Of a stretch of 64,000 bases of DNA, positions 32,482 through 44,699 are shown piece after piece (position 1 is the first letter of the stretch; the number at the start of each line of letters is the position of its first letter). The stretch spans positions 10,510,242 through 10,574,241 of the forward strand of contig OY978528.1 in assembly GCA_963854835.1 (NCBI GenBank), read 5' to 3'. Below the pieces are notes generated by a model. The model made no database searches and had not been told where the DNA came from. It worked only from the letters and a program-made list of their open reading frames with translations. This stretch comes from Megamerina dolium (lineage: Eukaryota > Arthropoda > Insecta > Diptera > Megamerinidae). Both the position numbers and the translations under genes were made by a program.

Positions 32482-35225
32482 CTAAAACAAGAACTCATTT
32501 TGACCAAAAATTCGTAACTGATATATTAGATAATGCAGCGTATACATTGTATTCGGATAGACATGATTGAAGGCAATCACATGTGGTGTTAAACGGGTTG
32601 TCATCTATAAAATTGAAAAGACAATGAATATACAATCTCCTAATATATCAACTTACATTATCAATTTTATAAAATGCCTTCTCATAGTACCAACTATGCT
32701 CCACCGGATCAATACCCTTTATACATGCTCTGGGATCGAATGGCAAGAATGTATTATTACCATCGGCGGTACGGCTATCTCCAGCAATTACGCCGACATT
32801 CTCCAAACATCTACCCATTTCGAAATCCTCATAAGCACTTTCCGCTTGTGAACAAATCGTTTCGTTGTGTATCGCAATCGTAATGAAACGTCTCAATGCC
32901 TCCTTGCTGAGTACATAGCCGGTACTGCCAAGCATATAGGTCTAAATGTGTTTTGATAAATTGATATTTGGAGTACTAAAACAATGATTATTACTACGCA
33001 TAGCTTACCTGATTAGATTCAATTTGTTTATGTCCAAAATAGATTGGTGTATCTTTGGAGTATTGAGAGAGTAGATGGCGTAAATTTTCTAAAATTACAA
33101 AACTAAAAAGAGAAAATAGATTAATATACAAATTTATCTATGCGAAATGCTAGTCTAGTTGATAGTACTTGATCGTCTTTTTATGGATTGAAGAAGTGAT
33201 CAGTTTGAATTTTTATCTTGTTAACGAAATTTAACCGGTATTCGGCGATGACTCTGAAACCTAATCTAGTTTTCTAAACCGTCCGGCTTCAAGGTTCTCC
33301 TAACTGGCTTTGCTGGGACTGCAGCAAAGTAGATGTTGAAGAATTTCTATCACGATCCGTTTCTTACACTCCCTATAACTAAAGATTATCAGTAATTTCC
33401 TTTTTATAGCCATAGGCTTCCATTCATTACTATACAGGAACATATTCTGTTGAACCTGCCTGTCCACCTTTATAATGATTCCGTCGTCTAATCGATTTCT
33501 GATCACATATAGAGGAGTTCCTAAATGTTTCGGTTATTTTATCGTTTTGCCAAGAGGCTTCGCTACTGGGACTTCCCTTTTGAATCCGTCAGTAGAAGAG
33601 TCAGTTGAAAGTCTTGCTACCTGATTTCGATGGCTTCCGTCAGCTCCGTTTCTATAGTAATCAAGTAATGGCCGTTTTACACTGCGTCAGAAGGGTCTGC
33701 GATAAATATAAAAACTTGCCATTGTTCTGGCTTCGAACCTTCCAGGAAGACAATTCACAAATTGATCTAAATAAAAAAATAAATATGTGGCACTTAAAGC
33801 CCCAAAGAGCTTATTGGCCGAGCTTCTCTTCCATTACTGTTGTGCGTCTTAAATTTGGACAGTATTAGTAGGGACCTACTTATTTTAGCCGGTTCCGAAC
33901 GGCAGAACACTTGTGACATCACTTTTTCTGAGCTTTGTCACAGAATTCTTTTAGAAGCTTTTTCAAATTGATCTATGGAGCGTAAATTGCGAATCACGAT
34001 ATGGAGTTGTTGATATCGCTCTCATCGAACATAACTCTACAAGTCGCTGAATCATTTTCATAGATGTGATATATGTGTTTGAACCACCGGCCACCGCACT
34101 AAGGTGCCATAGAGCCATTTTCATTTAGGATCAATGCCTAAGTGAGGGTAACAGGCCCTACGTGCATCCAAGCGAAATTAAATATAGATCGAAGGAAGAC
34201 TTCTTCGTTTAAATTTGAATAACATGATACAACATCACTGACGGATAACCCAAAACGTAGATGAGAAACTAATTCAACTAGTTCGAATGGATTCATGGAT
34301 CCATGGAAGAAAAAAGCTGAGTGAAACGATTTTGTAGTCAATCAAAAGGATATAGAAATTTAAAAGAAAATGTTTAGGAAAATCTAGAGAGTCCTCAGAA
34401 TTTATAAAGCTGCGTGAAATCATTTTTTAGCCAATCAAAAAGTGTTAAAAAGTCGAAAGAATATGTCCTGGAAATTCTAAGCAGCTCGAAGAGATCCATA
34501 GCACAAATAAAGCTGGTTTGAATGAATTTTCAAGATGAGGTTCATAGAACAAAAAGACACAGGAAAACCGATGCTTCATTTAACCAAAAAGTTTTGAAAA
34601 ATGTAGCACAAATAATAATTCCAGAAGATTCCTACGAATTCAAAGAGCTCTAAAGAATTAAAAGAATTGAAAATTGAAACGATTTTACATTTAACTTGGG
34701 AGTAAATAATCAATTACTACCACACTTTGAACATTAAAAATATATACAAAAGAGAACTTCCTATTCATACTTATCATCTTGTACTTTGAGAAACCAATCC
34801 GCCTCATCGTAATGATTATTGTAGACATATGTTAGTGCACTTTTAACTTTGGGCCATTTTTCAGTGCTGTTAATATAGAGTGGCTCCAAGACAACATGTT
34901 CATCATCGCTAACGAATAGTACACGATTACAATGGCGTGCCCATGTGTGATGTACTGGAAGTGCACATGAATCGTGACGTGATGCTGTTGTTAGTACAAT
35001 ACAAAATACACGAACACTCTCGTTAAGTTTTCGATTTAACAGATGAACATCATTGCGTGATTCATTGTTGTAATTAACATTTGTTACATTTAAATTGAGA
35101 ATATATGCGAAAAATAACAAACTCACTAACGATTTGAAAATACAAAAAAGAAAACATTTCAATTTGTTAAATACTATTGTTGTAGTTTCACTTTTCTTAC
35201 TATTATCATTAGCTAAGTAAAACAT
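32482..35225 (-). CDS. Core 1 beta-1,3-galactosyltransferase-like protein (GT31, C1GALT family), 4 exons
   Basis: Exons are 35225-34771, 33102-33009, 32941-32657 and 32604-32482. All are GT-AG with phases 2, 0, 0, giving 318 aa. The family adds galactose to GalNAc-Ser/Thr in the Golgi to form core 1. A TM anchor at about 24-46 fits a type II protein. GT31 features are the HHTWARHC block (92-99), WFLKVQDDNFVILENLR (144 on), GYVLSKEALRRF, and EDFEMGRCL with AGDSR. The usual DDD metal motif reads QDD (149-151). The CC pair expected before the HxV segment near the C-terminus is absent. Intron 1 (1.67 kb) holds a SINE fragment. It is convergent with the GalNAc-transferase, with 333 bp between stops. 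It is complete in structure, but its activity is uncertain. Confidence 0.92.
33775..33970 (-). mobile_element. SINE 3'-half fragment in galactosyltransferase intron 1
   Basis: It carries the complement of GTGCCACATATTTATTT (about 33778-33792), GAGCTTCTCTTCCATTAC, AGTAGGGACCTACTTATTTTA, GGTTCCGAACGGCAGAAC and GCTTTGTCACAGAATTC. Its tail differs from the AACCT-tailed copies: GTGCCACATATTTATTT instead. It is in the same orientation as the host gene. Confidence 0.75.
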
Positions 35226-35229
35226 TGCG

Positions 35230-35930
35230 GTTGTGTGGTAAGACAACAGTCACGTTAGAATATTGAATCGAATGCAATAGGCACATCTGTCTGTTGTATG
35301 CTTGAAGACGAGTGAATTGCCATCTTTAATAAAGTAAATTGAATTGAATCGGGTGCTTGTAGTTGTTGATGTTTTAAGATATGATTTACACATGTTCAAC
35401 ATTGAAGGGCGGCATCATTGATTGTTACTCTACTGCCTAGAATGCAGTTATATTCGCTGGCGTATGCCGTTCACTTTAAAAATTTATATAAAAAGGTGAC
35501 AATAGAAGCTCCAAAGTATCTTTTGTTCAGCAAAAGTTTAGGCATTTCAAGCGTCAATCTGTAGCGGGTCTTAAAAGAAAAATTTTGTTTGATGTAAAGT
35601 TGCAGCGATCTTTATCGTTTAAAGTCTGTACCTTTTGAATACCTAATAGTATAGACTTTATAGGACATTTCATTTCACTTTTAAATGGACATTTTAACCG
35701 ATAGTCTGCACGGAATCACATAAGAATCTTAATATAAAGGCCTGCGGTTCACAACGTTGCGAATCAGACTTTGGACGGATTTTGGACAGAGAAGAATTTA
35801 TATACGAGTGCACTTGATTAGAGAAAATTGTTCTCGAGTAACAAATCTCAAAATTTTCTTCTTTTTTGGTTGCGATTATTTAAATAAAAGCCTCGCGCAA
35901 CTAACGAATTAAAGTTTTGTGTGTTTCTCA
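35230..35930. other. Region upstream of the galactosyltransferase gene
   Basis: No gene is recognised; it presumably contains that gene's promoter. I did not find a convincing TATA box. Confidence 0.4.
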
Positions 35931-35934
35931 TAGG

Positions 35935-36630
35935 TTGGCGATGAGAATTCTGTATGGCAACTATGTTTATTTATAAACAGAATGACTTAAAATTTTGTAT
36001 GTAGTCATATTTTTATGGAGCATTATGATGCCCAAAGTTTCAGAAAGATATATTGAAATCTGATAGTACCTGACATACAAATTTGTCGATTTGTAGAGGA
36101 AATTTACCGGAATGGCTTTCAAATTAGTTTAAACTATTATTTTGTGAAAAAAAAAAACAAAATTCGCAAGGATGCATTGAAATTGAATGCTATCTTCCAT
36201 ACAAATTTATCGATATGTTAAGAAAAAATGAATGTTTCATATGAAGACTATGCTTATTTATAAACAGATTTAAGTCAAATTTTGTATAATGGACGATTTT
36301 TATGAAAAAATTAGATTTACCAAGTTTAAAAAAAAAATATATTGAAAATTAAATGTACCTTCCATAGAAATTTATGAAAAAAATTAATAGTTTCGTATAG
36401 TGACTATGTCTATTTATGATCCAAATATCTTCAAATTTCGTGGGTAATATTTTTTTTATGCGAAAACAAGATTCACAAAATTTCTGAAGAACACATTGAA
36501 TAATAATCATTTTATCCATACCCAATGCGAAATTTCATATGATGACTATACTTATTTATTATTCGAATGACATTAAATTTTGCATGTGGTAATATTTTTG
36601 TGAAAAAATTAAATTACCCGAAATTTCAGA
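35935..36630. repeat. Degenerate tandem repeat with (G)ACTATNNTTATTTA units
   Basis: Comparable passages recur at about 35961, 36247, 36404 and 36546: an ACTATGYTTATTTATAAAC-like core, then TTAAATTTTGTATGT, then TTTTTATGNAAAA, then a CATTGAAAT stretch. The spacing is about 140-160 bp with one gap of about twice that. Confidence 0.55.
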
Positions 36631-39230
36631 ACATTAATTCAAGAAAAAACAAAACAAAAGAACCGGAACAATTTCCTTTTCAAAATGCATATTAAATGAC
36701 AAACAAAAAAAAAAAAGAAACACCAATACAAGTAAGTGTTGAAATTATTAAAGAATATTACGATATCATATTAAAAATAGCTAGCTACTTAAAGAAGCCG
36801 ATGCATATATGGAGCAGCTTGATATCAACACACGTCACCACCATCACCACCATCATCATCACCATCGCCAGCAGTGCCAATGCACTATTTATGGCTTAAA
36901 TATCATTAACCAAAATCACGTACATATGCGTTATCATATGATATTATAAGAAACATGTGCATACTCATTTACATTTACACAATCAGCCACACCACACCAC
37001 ACTACACCCTTCAGGAGTACTTTTGTTTTGCTTCTTTTCTTTGTGTTCCTTTTTCTCTTTGGAACATTTGTGTACTATACATGAAAAAAAAAATGCATAT
37101 GAAAAGAAGCAAAACAATAAGACGGTTATAACAACTTCCTTTAATGTCCTTTGTCATATGTACGATCAGCTACCTAACTACTTATATGCATAACCATATG
37201 CATTATATTGAATACTCATGCATATGTATACCAGTATTGTCAACAATATCAATAGCATTTGCTGCATTTCACATTTATTGTTAATGACAACAGAAGTGCC
37301 ATTATTGCATCATGTATTATATTATAGTTATTACAATACTTCGTACGATACTCTTGCCATATATAAGGTAGCACATACTACTGCATCACATATGGTGCCA
37401 CCCAGTAGGTAAAATATCTAAATTGATGTGCTCGATTCGATGCTTTTATTCTTTCAATTTAAACATTATTTAACAATTGTCCATTCAACTATATCCTCAT
37501 CACTTACCTTAGCACCAGTCTGATTGTAATCAGTGTATGAATCGGTGTACTATACATGTATTTTACATTCAATATAAATGTATAGGTACATTGGATAAGT
37601 GTTTTGCAAATTGTATGCAATTTTTATACTACAACACTTGTTTCATTCATTCATTCACACATTCATGTTGCAATATTTTCTTGTAAACCTGCTTCTTAGA
37701 AAATAATTTGTACACACATGTCGTTTATATGCTTTTTGTGCATGCATATGAGAATGCATCCTTGCATCCTTTAGCCTTTATGTTATGTTCATCGTTTTGT
37801 ATGTTCTTTTTCTTCTTTGGTAATTGTTGTATATGGAATTTTTTTATTACTTAAATGTAATTTGAGCACGTAAAATAAGATATTTGCAAATGTGCTATTG
37901 TATATTTAAATATATGGATACCAATATCCTTCCGGTATAATTTATTAAATTTTTTTTTTTTTTGTTTTGTTCAGTAAAACAAGTTGTCAGCTTATGTGTT
38001 GCTTTTGATCGATCACTATATTATTTTTGTGACGAAATTATGTATAAAAAAATGTATACGAGTACAATAAATAACGAGTATGTGATATATGTATGTATGT
38101 CTTCTATGTACATGTACCTATGCTACTACTTAATAGGTGTGACGCCACAACCACTTATCGGACAATTCACTTTAAAGATATTATTTCACTGATTTTGGAA
38201 TGGTTTTGAGAAATAAAAAAAAAAACGAATCAATTCATCAAAATTTATGATATTTTTAAATATTAAAATGTATATGGATTAGAAACAACTGTATTGGGAC
38301 AGTGAGACTATCCTGTGCAAAATGCCATCGCCTTAACCAACTGAGATACGAAATAAGTAGAAAATCTTAAGCAAAAAATAATCGTAATCTAAGCCTATTT
38401 TAAAAATTTTAATCTTTCCGATTGAAAGTTTCTAAATGAAAACTAAAATGTATTAAAAATTCAACCATTTCGTCGAGTTCCAAAGTATCGTTAGGTGATA
38501 GTCAAGAACCATCTAATATGAAAAATGTAATTTGGAGTCTTTTTTTCTAAAAATAAAATTGCACTTTCATTAAACAATTCATTTGTCAAGTTTTTTTTTT
38601 TTTTTTTTTTTAATTCAAATTTGTTGAAACTGTAAATTTATTTACTTGTTAAAATAATCACATGAAAAATATTTTATCTATACATACAATATTCTATGTT
38701 TCAAAAATATTTTTCACTTCAGAAAAACTTCTGTACATATATGTGTAGCAACTTTCAATTTCGTAAATAAAACTATTAACTCCTCTTGCAAGTTATAAAA
38801 AAATTTGCATGGGTCATAGGCTTTCATATTAGTAGGATTGAGTTGAGCCGTATTCCACATGTTACAATCAGAGTTGGAGTTAAGAGATGAGCGCAATATA
38901 AACTCTGAGCATTCGGTCAATAGACCATTGTGCCAAAAGGAAGGAAGAAGGTTATTAGAGCTAGAAAATAAGAAAGGAGAAAGGATAGGGAAGAGGAAAA
39001 TACGCTATTCTACCTCGAAACTCTTAGTTCTCTGTATGAATTCCAGAAGTTCGCGTGAAGAAAGAGCTTAAATTCCACTCAATCATCAACCCAACAATCT
39101 CAACATTGTTCTCGCAAAAGTTAGACACTGCCATATACTGTACTGTAGTTTTCACATGTTCAAGGCAAGATCTGTAAATCAGATATGTAATGGCACTCAC
39201 AATGATCATGAGGGATCATCATTACGGTCA
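36631..39230. other. AT-rich intergenic DNA with simple repeats
   Basis: Includes a (CAC/CAT)n run at about 36836-36866, many CATATG and ATGTAT words, and T-tracts at 37950 and 38590. No gene is supported. Confidence 0.45.
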
Positions 39231-39234
39231 GGTT

Positions 39235-39690
39235 CTTTCTCCAATCGGTTCGCCAATCTGAATGATTCGTGTTCAGACTATATCTCCTTATTCATGAAAC
39301 CCATCGCATAGGAATCCTACAGAGTTTATGCGAAACTTTGGTTTTTGATCCATAGGTATATCAGCAGCGCCCTCATTCACCAAATGATCGTCTAATTCGA
39401 TTTCTGCGTTGCCACCTAATCCTGTAACCCATATACGATGCAACCGATTTTGTTTCATCGTGATGCTTATCAACTTGACCTCAACACTCGCTGTTCATTT
39501 TTGAAGCACTGACAGTGTCCACAAGGGCCTTGACAACAGCTTGACTGTAGCTACAAAATGCCCAAGTGCCTCCACATCACACATTTCTCTATAGTACAGC
39601 AACCGCCTTGAGTATCTTTAAGATTTCTACCAAATAGGACTGCGGCCATGCCCCATATGGAAAATGCACACTTGGATTTATCATCTCAGT
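39235..39690 (-). mobile_element. LINE relic with RNase H domain
   Basis: Minus-strand reading gives SYSQAVVKALVDTVSASK (about 39510-39565), then NRLHRIWVTGLGGNAEIELD with DHLVNEGAA (39360-39455). These match the D-x-Q-AA and WVPGHxGxxGNExAD patterns of LINE RNase H domains, with decay of key residues. Stops and frameshifts occur. It is a different copy from the one at 7206-7925. Confidence 0.6.
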
Positions 39691-39699
39691 ATCACACGT

Positions 39700-41790
39700 A
39701 AGCAGTATTATTAGACGTTTCGAAGACGTCAATGATCTCTGGACTTAATGTTTTATCTCGTTTAGTGGATTACCTCATATTAACGTCCGAAGCCTATAAA
39801 GGTTGCACGATCGTCCACTGGCATCTAAAGTAGTCTGCTCTAATTTTCTGTATTTGTTTCTTCGCGCACGAATCGACCAATTTTCAATCTGAAAGCCGCT
39901 GTCGTTACTTGCTTTCTTTCTAAAGCAATCAAATGACCGTACCAGCAACCTCAGGCATGTGTTTCTTTGTAGCCAGGAGAGGAAAGTGACTGGAAGTGAC
40001 TAACACATGACTTCTACAGATGCTACTGATTTAATTGGTTTAAGGTCCTCTCTTTATAGACTTTCTCTATTGTATGCACTCATCGAAAACATCACATCAT
40101 TCACTAGTCTTATTCATATCAAATCAAGTCACATCACACGAGTACTAATTCGCATCACAATACAACTAATCACATCATATGCATTCTCTGCACAACACAT
40201 CGTCATTATCTCTTCGCTATATGGGTACAACATGCGTACGTAGTTAGTTACTCGCACATCTCATGACGAGTCGTATCAATTGGAATAACATCACATCGTA
40301 CGAATTCAATGTCGTTAAAATAAACACTTCTCATTGATATGTGTGTGTACTCGTACGTGTATGTAATGTTTATTTGATTTTTGTGTTGAAATTTTGCATT
40401 TTACTTATAGTAGTTGTTTTGATTTTTTTTTTCTCGCCATAAATCTTTTTTTGTGTCAATTTATCTACATATTGTACAATATTTGCAAATTTACTTATTA
40501 TTCTACTATTAGTTATTCTATTATTATTGTTTATTTTTCCTCTTTCTCTCTTTTTTTTTTTTTGTATTTTTTAAATACTTTGTTGAAGTACCTACATATA
40601 CAATTTGCATTGTGTTGTTGTCTTCTGCAAATATTATACTTAAGTACACATGTTGGCATGGTGCACATTTTGAACTGCTTTAACGATGTGTCGATGAAGA
40701 AATCTCTAAGTAATCATGCCAGATCGTGTAGTTTTCCTCTGCATATGTATGTAGATGCTACACTAAAGATTAAGGCAAAATTAATAGAATCAAAATGAAA
40801 TCATAACCAAAATTTCTGTTTTTAAACATGTTTTCGTAGAATTTTTATTAGAGTAATTGCCCCTCTGATGTCATAATATAATTTAGTACATTCGGTTTTA
40901 CACATTCGATTTAATGTTACAAATTTGGAACAAAGGTAGCATATTGTGTCTACAAATAGACTTATATTATGGAAGTGATATATGAGTTCTTAAAGCGGGA
41001 TTGTTATCAATTGTAGAATTGGAACCAGTGTTTGGTCTGTTGAGACCTTCGCTCTTACCTAAAATCAGGGATATTTTCCCGTAGCGTTTCCAAAGTTTTT
41101 TTTGCTCAGTCCTTTATAAGTGAATGAGTAGGGGGAAGGCCATGGAATCCTAAATCAAGTTATTAGGCCGACTATAGAACAATAATAAAAATTAAATTGA
41201 AGCCCAATTTTCTGATTTATTTCAACTATGATGACATTTCAGTCATTCAAATACCAGATTGACTCTAAAAGTCTCTCAGAAATATACATAAAAAGCAAAA
41301 ATTTATATAAAAATCATTTTATTTTTATTCAAAATATGTGCTTTTATGTTTTTTTTTTTTTTTTTTGAGTTTGAAGAAAACTATTGCTGGAACATTTATT
41401 ACAATCTGAAGCGAATATTTCTGAAATATACTTTCTGAATGCTTCATTGGTTTCATTGGTGAGAAAATAGTTGAACATACTTTTTAGTGATTAGGTGATT
41501 CACACAAGTGACTTTATTTCATCTTCTGTCATATTGCATGGAATTCAGCTGCCTCTTGTTTTCATCACTCTGGTTTACTTCTACGAGTACCCAAGAATGC
41601 TTCTTTTTCTCGATATATTACACCTTGATTCGATTTAAATATTTCTCTTACATCATAGATGTTTCCTGGAACAACAGCAATTACGGAAAGACCTTTACGG
41701 AATTCGACTCTAAAATCATTTCGTCCACCACACTTAAAATCTGTATATGAAATCGTATATGATGGTTTTGAGTGATGCTCCATTACACAG
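39700..41790. other. AT-rich intergenic DNA
   Basis: No gene is supported. The ORF at 40394-40798 (plus, 134 codons) is dominated by Phe, Leu, Ile and Tyr encoded by T-rich sequence and looks like chance. Confidence 0.45.
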
Positions 41791-41796
41791 AAAAAA

Positions 41797-42160
41797 ATAA
41801 ATATGTGGTACTGATAAGCCACGAAGGGTTCTTTCTCCGAGCTTTTCTTCCATTACTGTTGTACGTGTTAAATTTTGGACAGTATTAGAAGGGCCCTACT
41901 TATTTTAACCGGTTCCGAACGGAAGAGCTCTTGCGACATCACTTTTTTTCTGAGCTTTGCCACAAAGCCCTTTTTTTAGAAGCTTTTCACATGGCAAATT
42001 GTTATTGCCGGAAGAATTGCCAATTGCTTGCCGACAGGAGGGTACCGTTTGTAAGAAAAATCTTTTCGATATTAAATTCATTATGCTTCAGCCGGGGATT
42101 GAAGCCACGACCTACAGATCAGAAGACCAGCACACTACGCACCCACTCATTATACAGTCT
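41797..42160 (-). mobile_element. tRNA-derived SINE copy, near full length
   Basis: The minus strand starts at a worn tRNA-like head (complement of 42095-42150; box B remnant GGCTTCAATCCCCGG). The body carries complements of TTGCCGGAAGAATTGCC and CCGGTTCCGAACGG. It ends AGCTCGGAGAAAG and GTACCACATATTTATTTTTT. It has the GTGCCACATATTTATTT-type tail. Confidence 0.78.
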
Positions 42161-42169
42161 TTCCAAAAA

Positions 42170-43850
42170 ATGAAAGTAGGGCAGACCATTGTAGTCTTCT
42201 ATGTCATTTTTTTATGGATTTTGGGTATAGCTGAATCCGAATTCCACTACTGACAGACAAACAAAAACCACAGTAGGCAGGTTCGACACATTAGAATAGT
42301 CACATTTTGGCTCACTGAATTCGTATTTATGTTCGGATATACTCCAATACCCTCAGATTTTTTTCTAACCTTAAAAACATTGTGTTTTCGGCTTTTTTTT
42401 TGAAGATGGAAAGAAATATTGTATATGAATATTTTCAACACTTCAAAGAAAAAATATTTCATCTGGCAATACCGCACATTTTCTATTTATTCAAGTGTCA
42501 TTATCGCAATCTCTGCTTTCTTTGCACTCAAACATGTACTTACGTACATACGTACATATGACAATAATTTGTGTAAGTATGTAAGTAAGTAATGTCCATA
42601 AATGCTCATAAATATGTACTTAATATTTATTTGTGAATATATTTACATACGTCAACAAATATATGCTGTGTTCATTAGTTTTTTTCTTTTTCTATGTTTT
42701 TGAGATTTGCAAACAAATAAAAAAAAACAGACATTACACATACAATCATCGGTTAAATTGTATGATTTCTTCATACATGTTCGAAAATATGGTAATTAAA
42801 AAATGTAATACATAATTAAAATAGAGATGAAAAAAAAAAAAAGAAAATCGACAAAAACTGTTGTTGCAATGTTAATGTGACGCTAATTGATTAGGTTTAA
42901 AGAAACAGTTTGATATTAAAAAAAAATAAATCAATTTAAATTTGATGAATTTTGCGATCATTTGAAAGAAAAAAAAAATAATAATAAATAGGCAAATTTC
43001 ACAAAATGCGTAAAAGATTAATATCAATGAGATTTTGCAAATTTTTTAGCGCGTATATGTGATTTTCATAATTCATTTGGAGGACGGCCTTGCTTAGCTG
43101 ATGTTTATTCACATGTACTTCGCATTTTGATTTACTTATGTGTACATTACCTACTTACATATAAATCTTAACATTAACATGTATTTTTTTTTGTAAACTT
43201 CACTTACGTCAAATTGATTGATGTTGATTTGTGTTTTGTTCTCTGCTACTTGTTTATATATACCTACCAACACACGTGGGAGATTTTAAATTTTTCATCC
43301 TCCCTTTTAATGTTATTTCATCATTTGCCTATAGCACAATACATAATTAATTAACAAAATAAAGAATGCCAAAAAATTTTTGTCTTCATCAGATACCTAC
43401 CCATTTGTTATTTCGTCATTGCTACATAATACCTAATTAATGATTTAAATAATTATAAATTATTTAATGAATATGAGCACCTACATATATAACGATATTA
43501 TTATTTAGAACAAAATATGTACATTGCAATAAATGTATTGAAGCACATAAAATTTGTATCAGTTGTTAGTAAATATTCCTAGTTTTCTACTGGTTAAATT
43601 TGACGAATTCGTTGAATTTGTAACGAGAAAGAAAATGAACGAGTTTTACTATAAAGTGACAATTCGTTGTTGAAAAATATACATGATTTAGTGTATAAAT
43701 TTTTAATTGTATAAATGTGCAAGCAATAAAAAAATACTTGATTGTATTTACGAAGTGGATCAATAAGTTCATGAAAATATTAAAAAATATGTTGCTTGTC
43801 ATCTTAGCATCATAAAAATCGATTGATGTGACGGACAACCATTTGAAGTA
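42170..43850. other. AT-rich intergenic DNA
   Basis: Short TACGTACATACGTACATA-like repeats at about 42538-42560; otherwise no feature. ORF at 43587-44069 (minus, 160 codons) has low complexity in a strongly AT-rich stretch and no motif I recognise. Confidence 0.4.
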
Positions 43851-43855
43851 GACGA

Positions 43856-44215
43856 TTACGAGCCTTTCATAAAAATGATAAAAAGTAAATTCCGTGTGCT
43901 CATTAAAGACAATTTTTGAGCTACAATGGGAACACTTGATCGCCCAATTGCGGTCACCCCAGCAGAAATGGTTAATGAAATTGATATTGAACGATTGAAG
44001 GTACGCGAACTTATCACACGAATCAATGATTTCAGTTTTGCATACAACTGTCTCAAAATTAACAACCAACGCAATTGCTTAGTAACTGCAATGGAATATT
44101 TGGAGATATTCAATCGCAAGCAGAACGAGTTTGAAGCATGAAATGTGTGTGGTGGTCCAAGTGGTGAATCCAAAGCAAAGAAAGCCAAGGTGATTTTGTC
44201 AGCCAACAAGGTCAT
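43856..44215. other. Unexplained overlapping ORFs on both strands
   Basis: A 119-codon minus-strand ORF overlaps a 71-codon plus-strand ORF (43926-44141, beginning MGTLDRPIAVTPAEM). The plus frame continues weakly on both sides. It has a KXCGGP-like motif just after the stop, so it may be a decayed retroelement or retrogene. I cannot name it. A T23 run follows at 44225. Confidence 0.25.
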
Positions 44216-44249
44216 AACGCCAGGTTTTTTTTTTTTTTTTTTTTTTTGT

Positions 44250-44658
44250 TAAACGCGATGTGCCTTACTTCGAATACACCCTTGAATATTAATCACAGCT
44301 GTTGGAACGATTTTTTGTCGATTTAAAGCAAAACCGTTCGTATCGGAAAAAGTTTATCTTCCATTAGAACCACTCACCGGCGCATGAGAGCGCAACAGAA
44401 ATGGTAAAAATTCATGAATTAGATTACGAATCACTCCCTCAATCAACTTTTTTTCCAGATTTAGCCGTCTGCGAATATTTCCTGTTTCCAGACATAAAGA
44501 AATATATTAATGGTAAAAAATTTGTGTCGAACGAAGAGTTCATAGATGAAACAAGCGTCTATTTTGATGGCCTCGAGAAATCGTTTTATTTGAAGGACAT
44601 AAAAAAATTGAAAAAAATGTTGAACGAATTATATCGAGCTAAAAGAAGACTGCGTTGA
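44250..44658 (+). mobile_element. Mariner transposase C-terminal relic
   Basis: Plus-strand blocks are a KKFIFHQN-SPAHES catalytic-region remnant (about 44345-44395), then KIHELDYESLPQ, PDLAVCEYFLFPDIKKYI (44455-44510), KFVSNEEFIDET, and a C-terminal LEKSFYLKDIKKL. It is similar in arrangement to the irritans-type elements but clearly distinct in sequence from the 2366 and 49029 copies. Confidence 0.75.
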
Positions 44659-44699
44659 AAAATAAAATAATTTTTTACACAAATATTGTGGTAAGAATA

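Noticed and set aside
32567..32883. Plus-strand ORFs over the galactosyltransferase exons
   Set aside because: Antisense shadows of minus-strand exons 3 and 4, which carry the GT31 motifs and correct splice sites.
40394..40798. 134-codon Phe/Leu/Ile-rich ORF resembling a membrane protein
   Set aside because: T-rich DNA produces such frames by chance; no start context, family motif or flanking exon was seen.
43587..44069. 160-codon minus-strand ORF
   Set aside because: Low-complexity composition in AT-rich DNA, overlapping other frames; no motif recognised.
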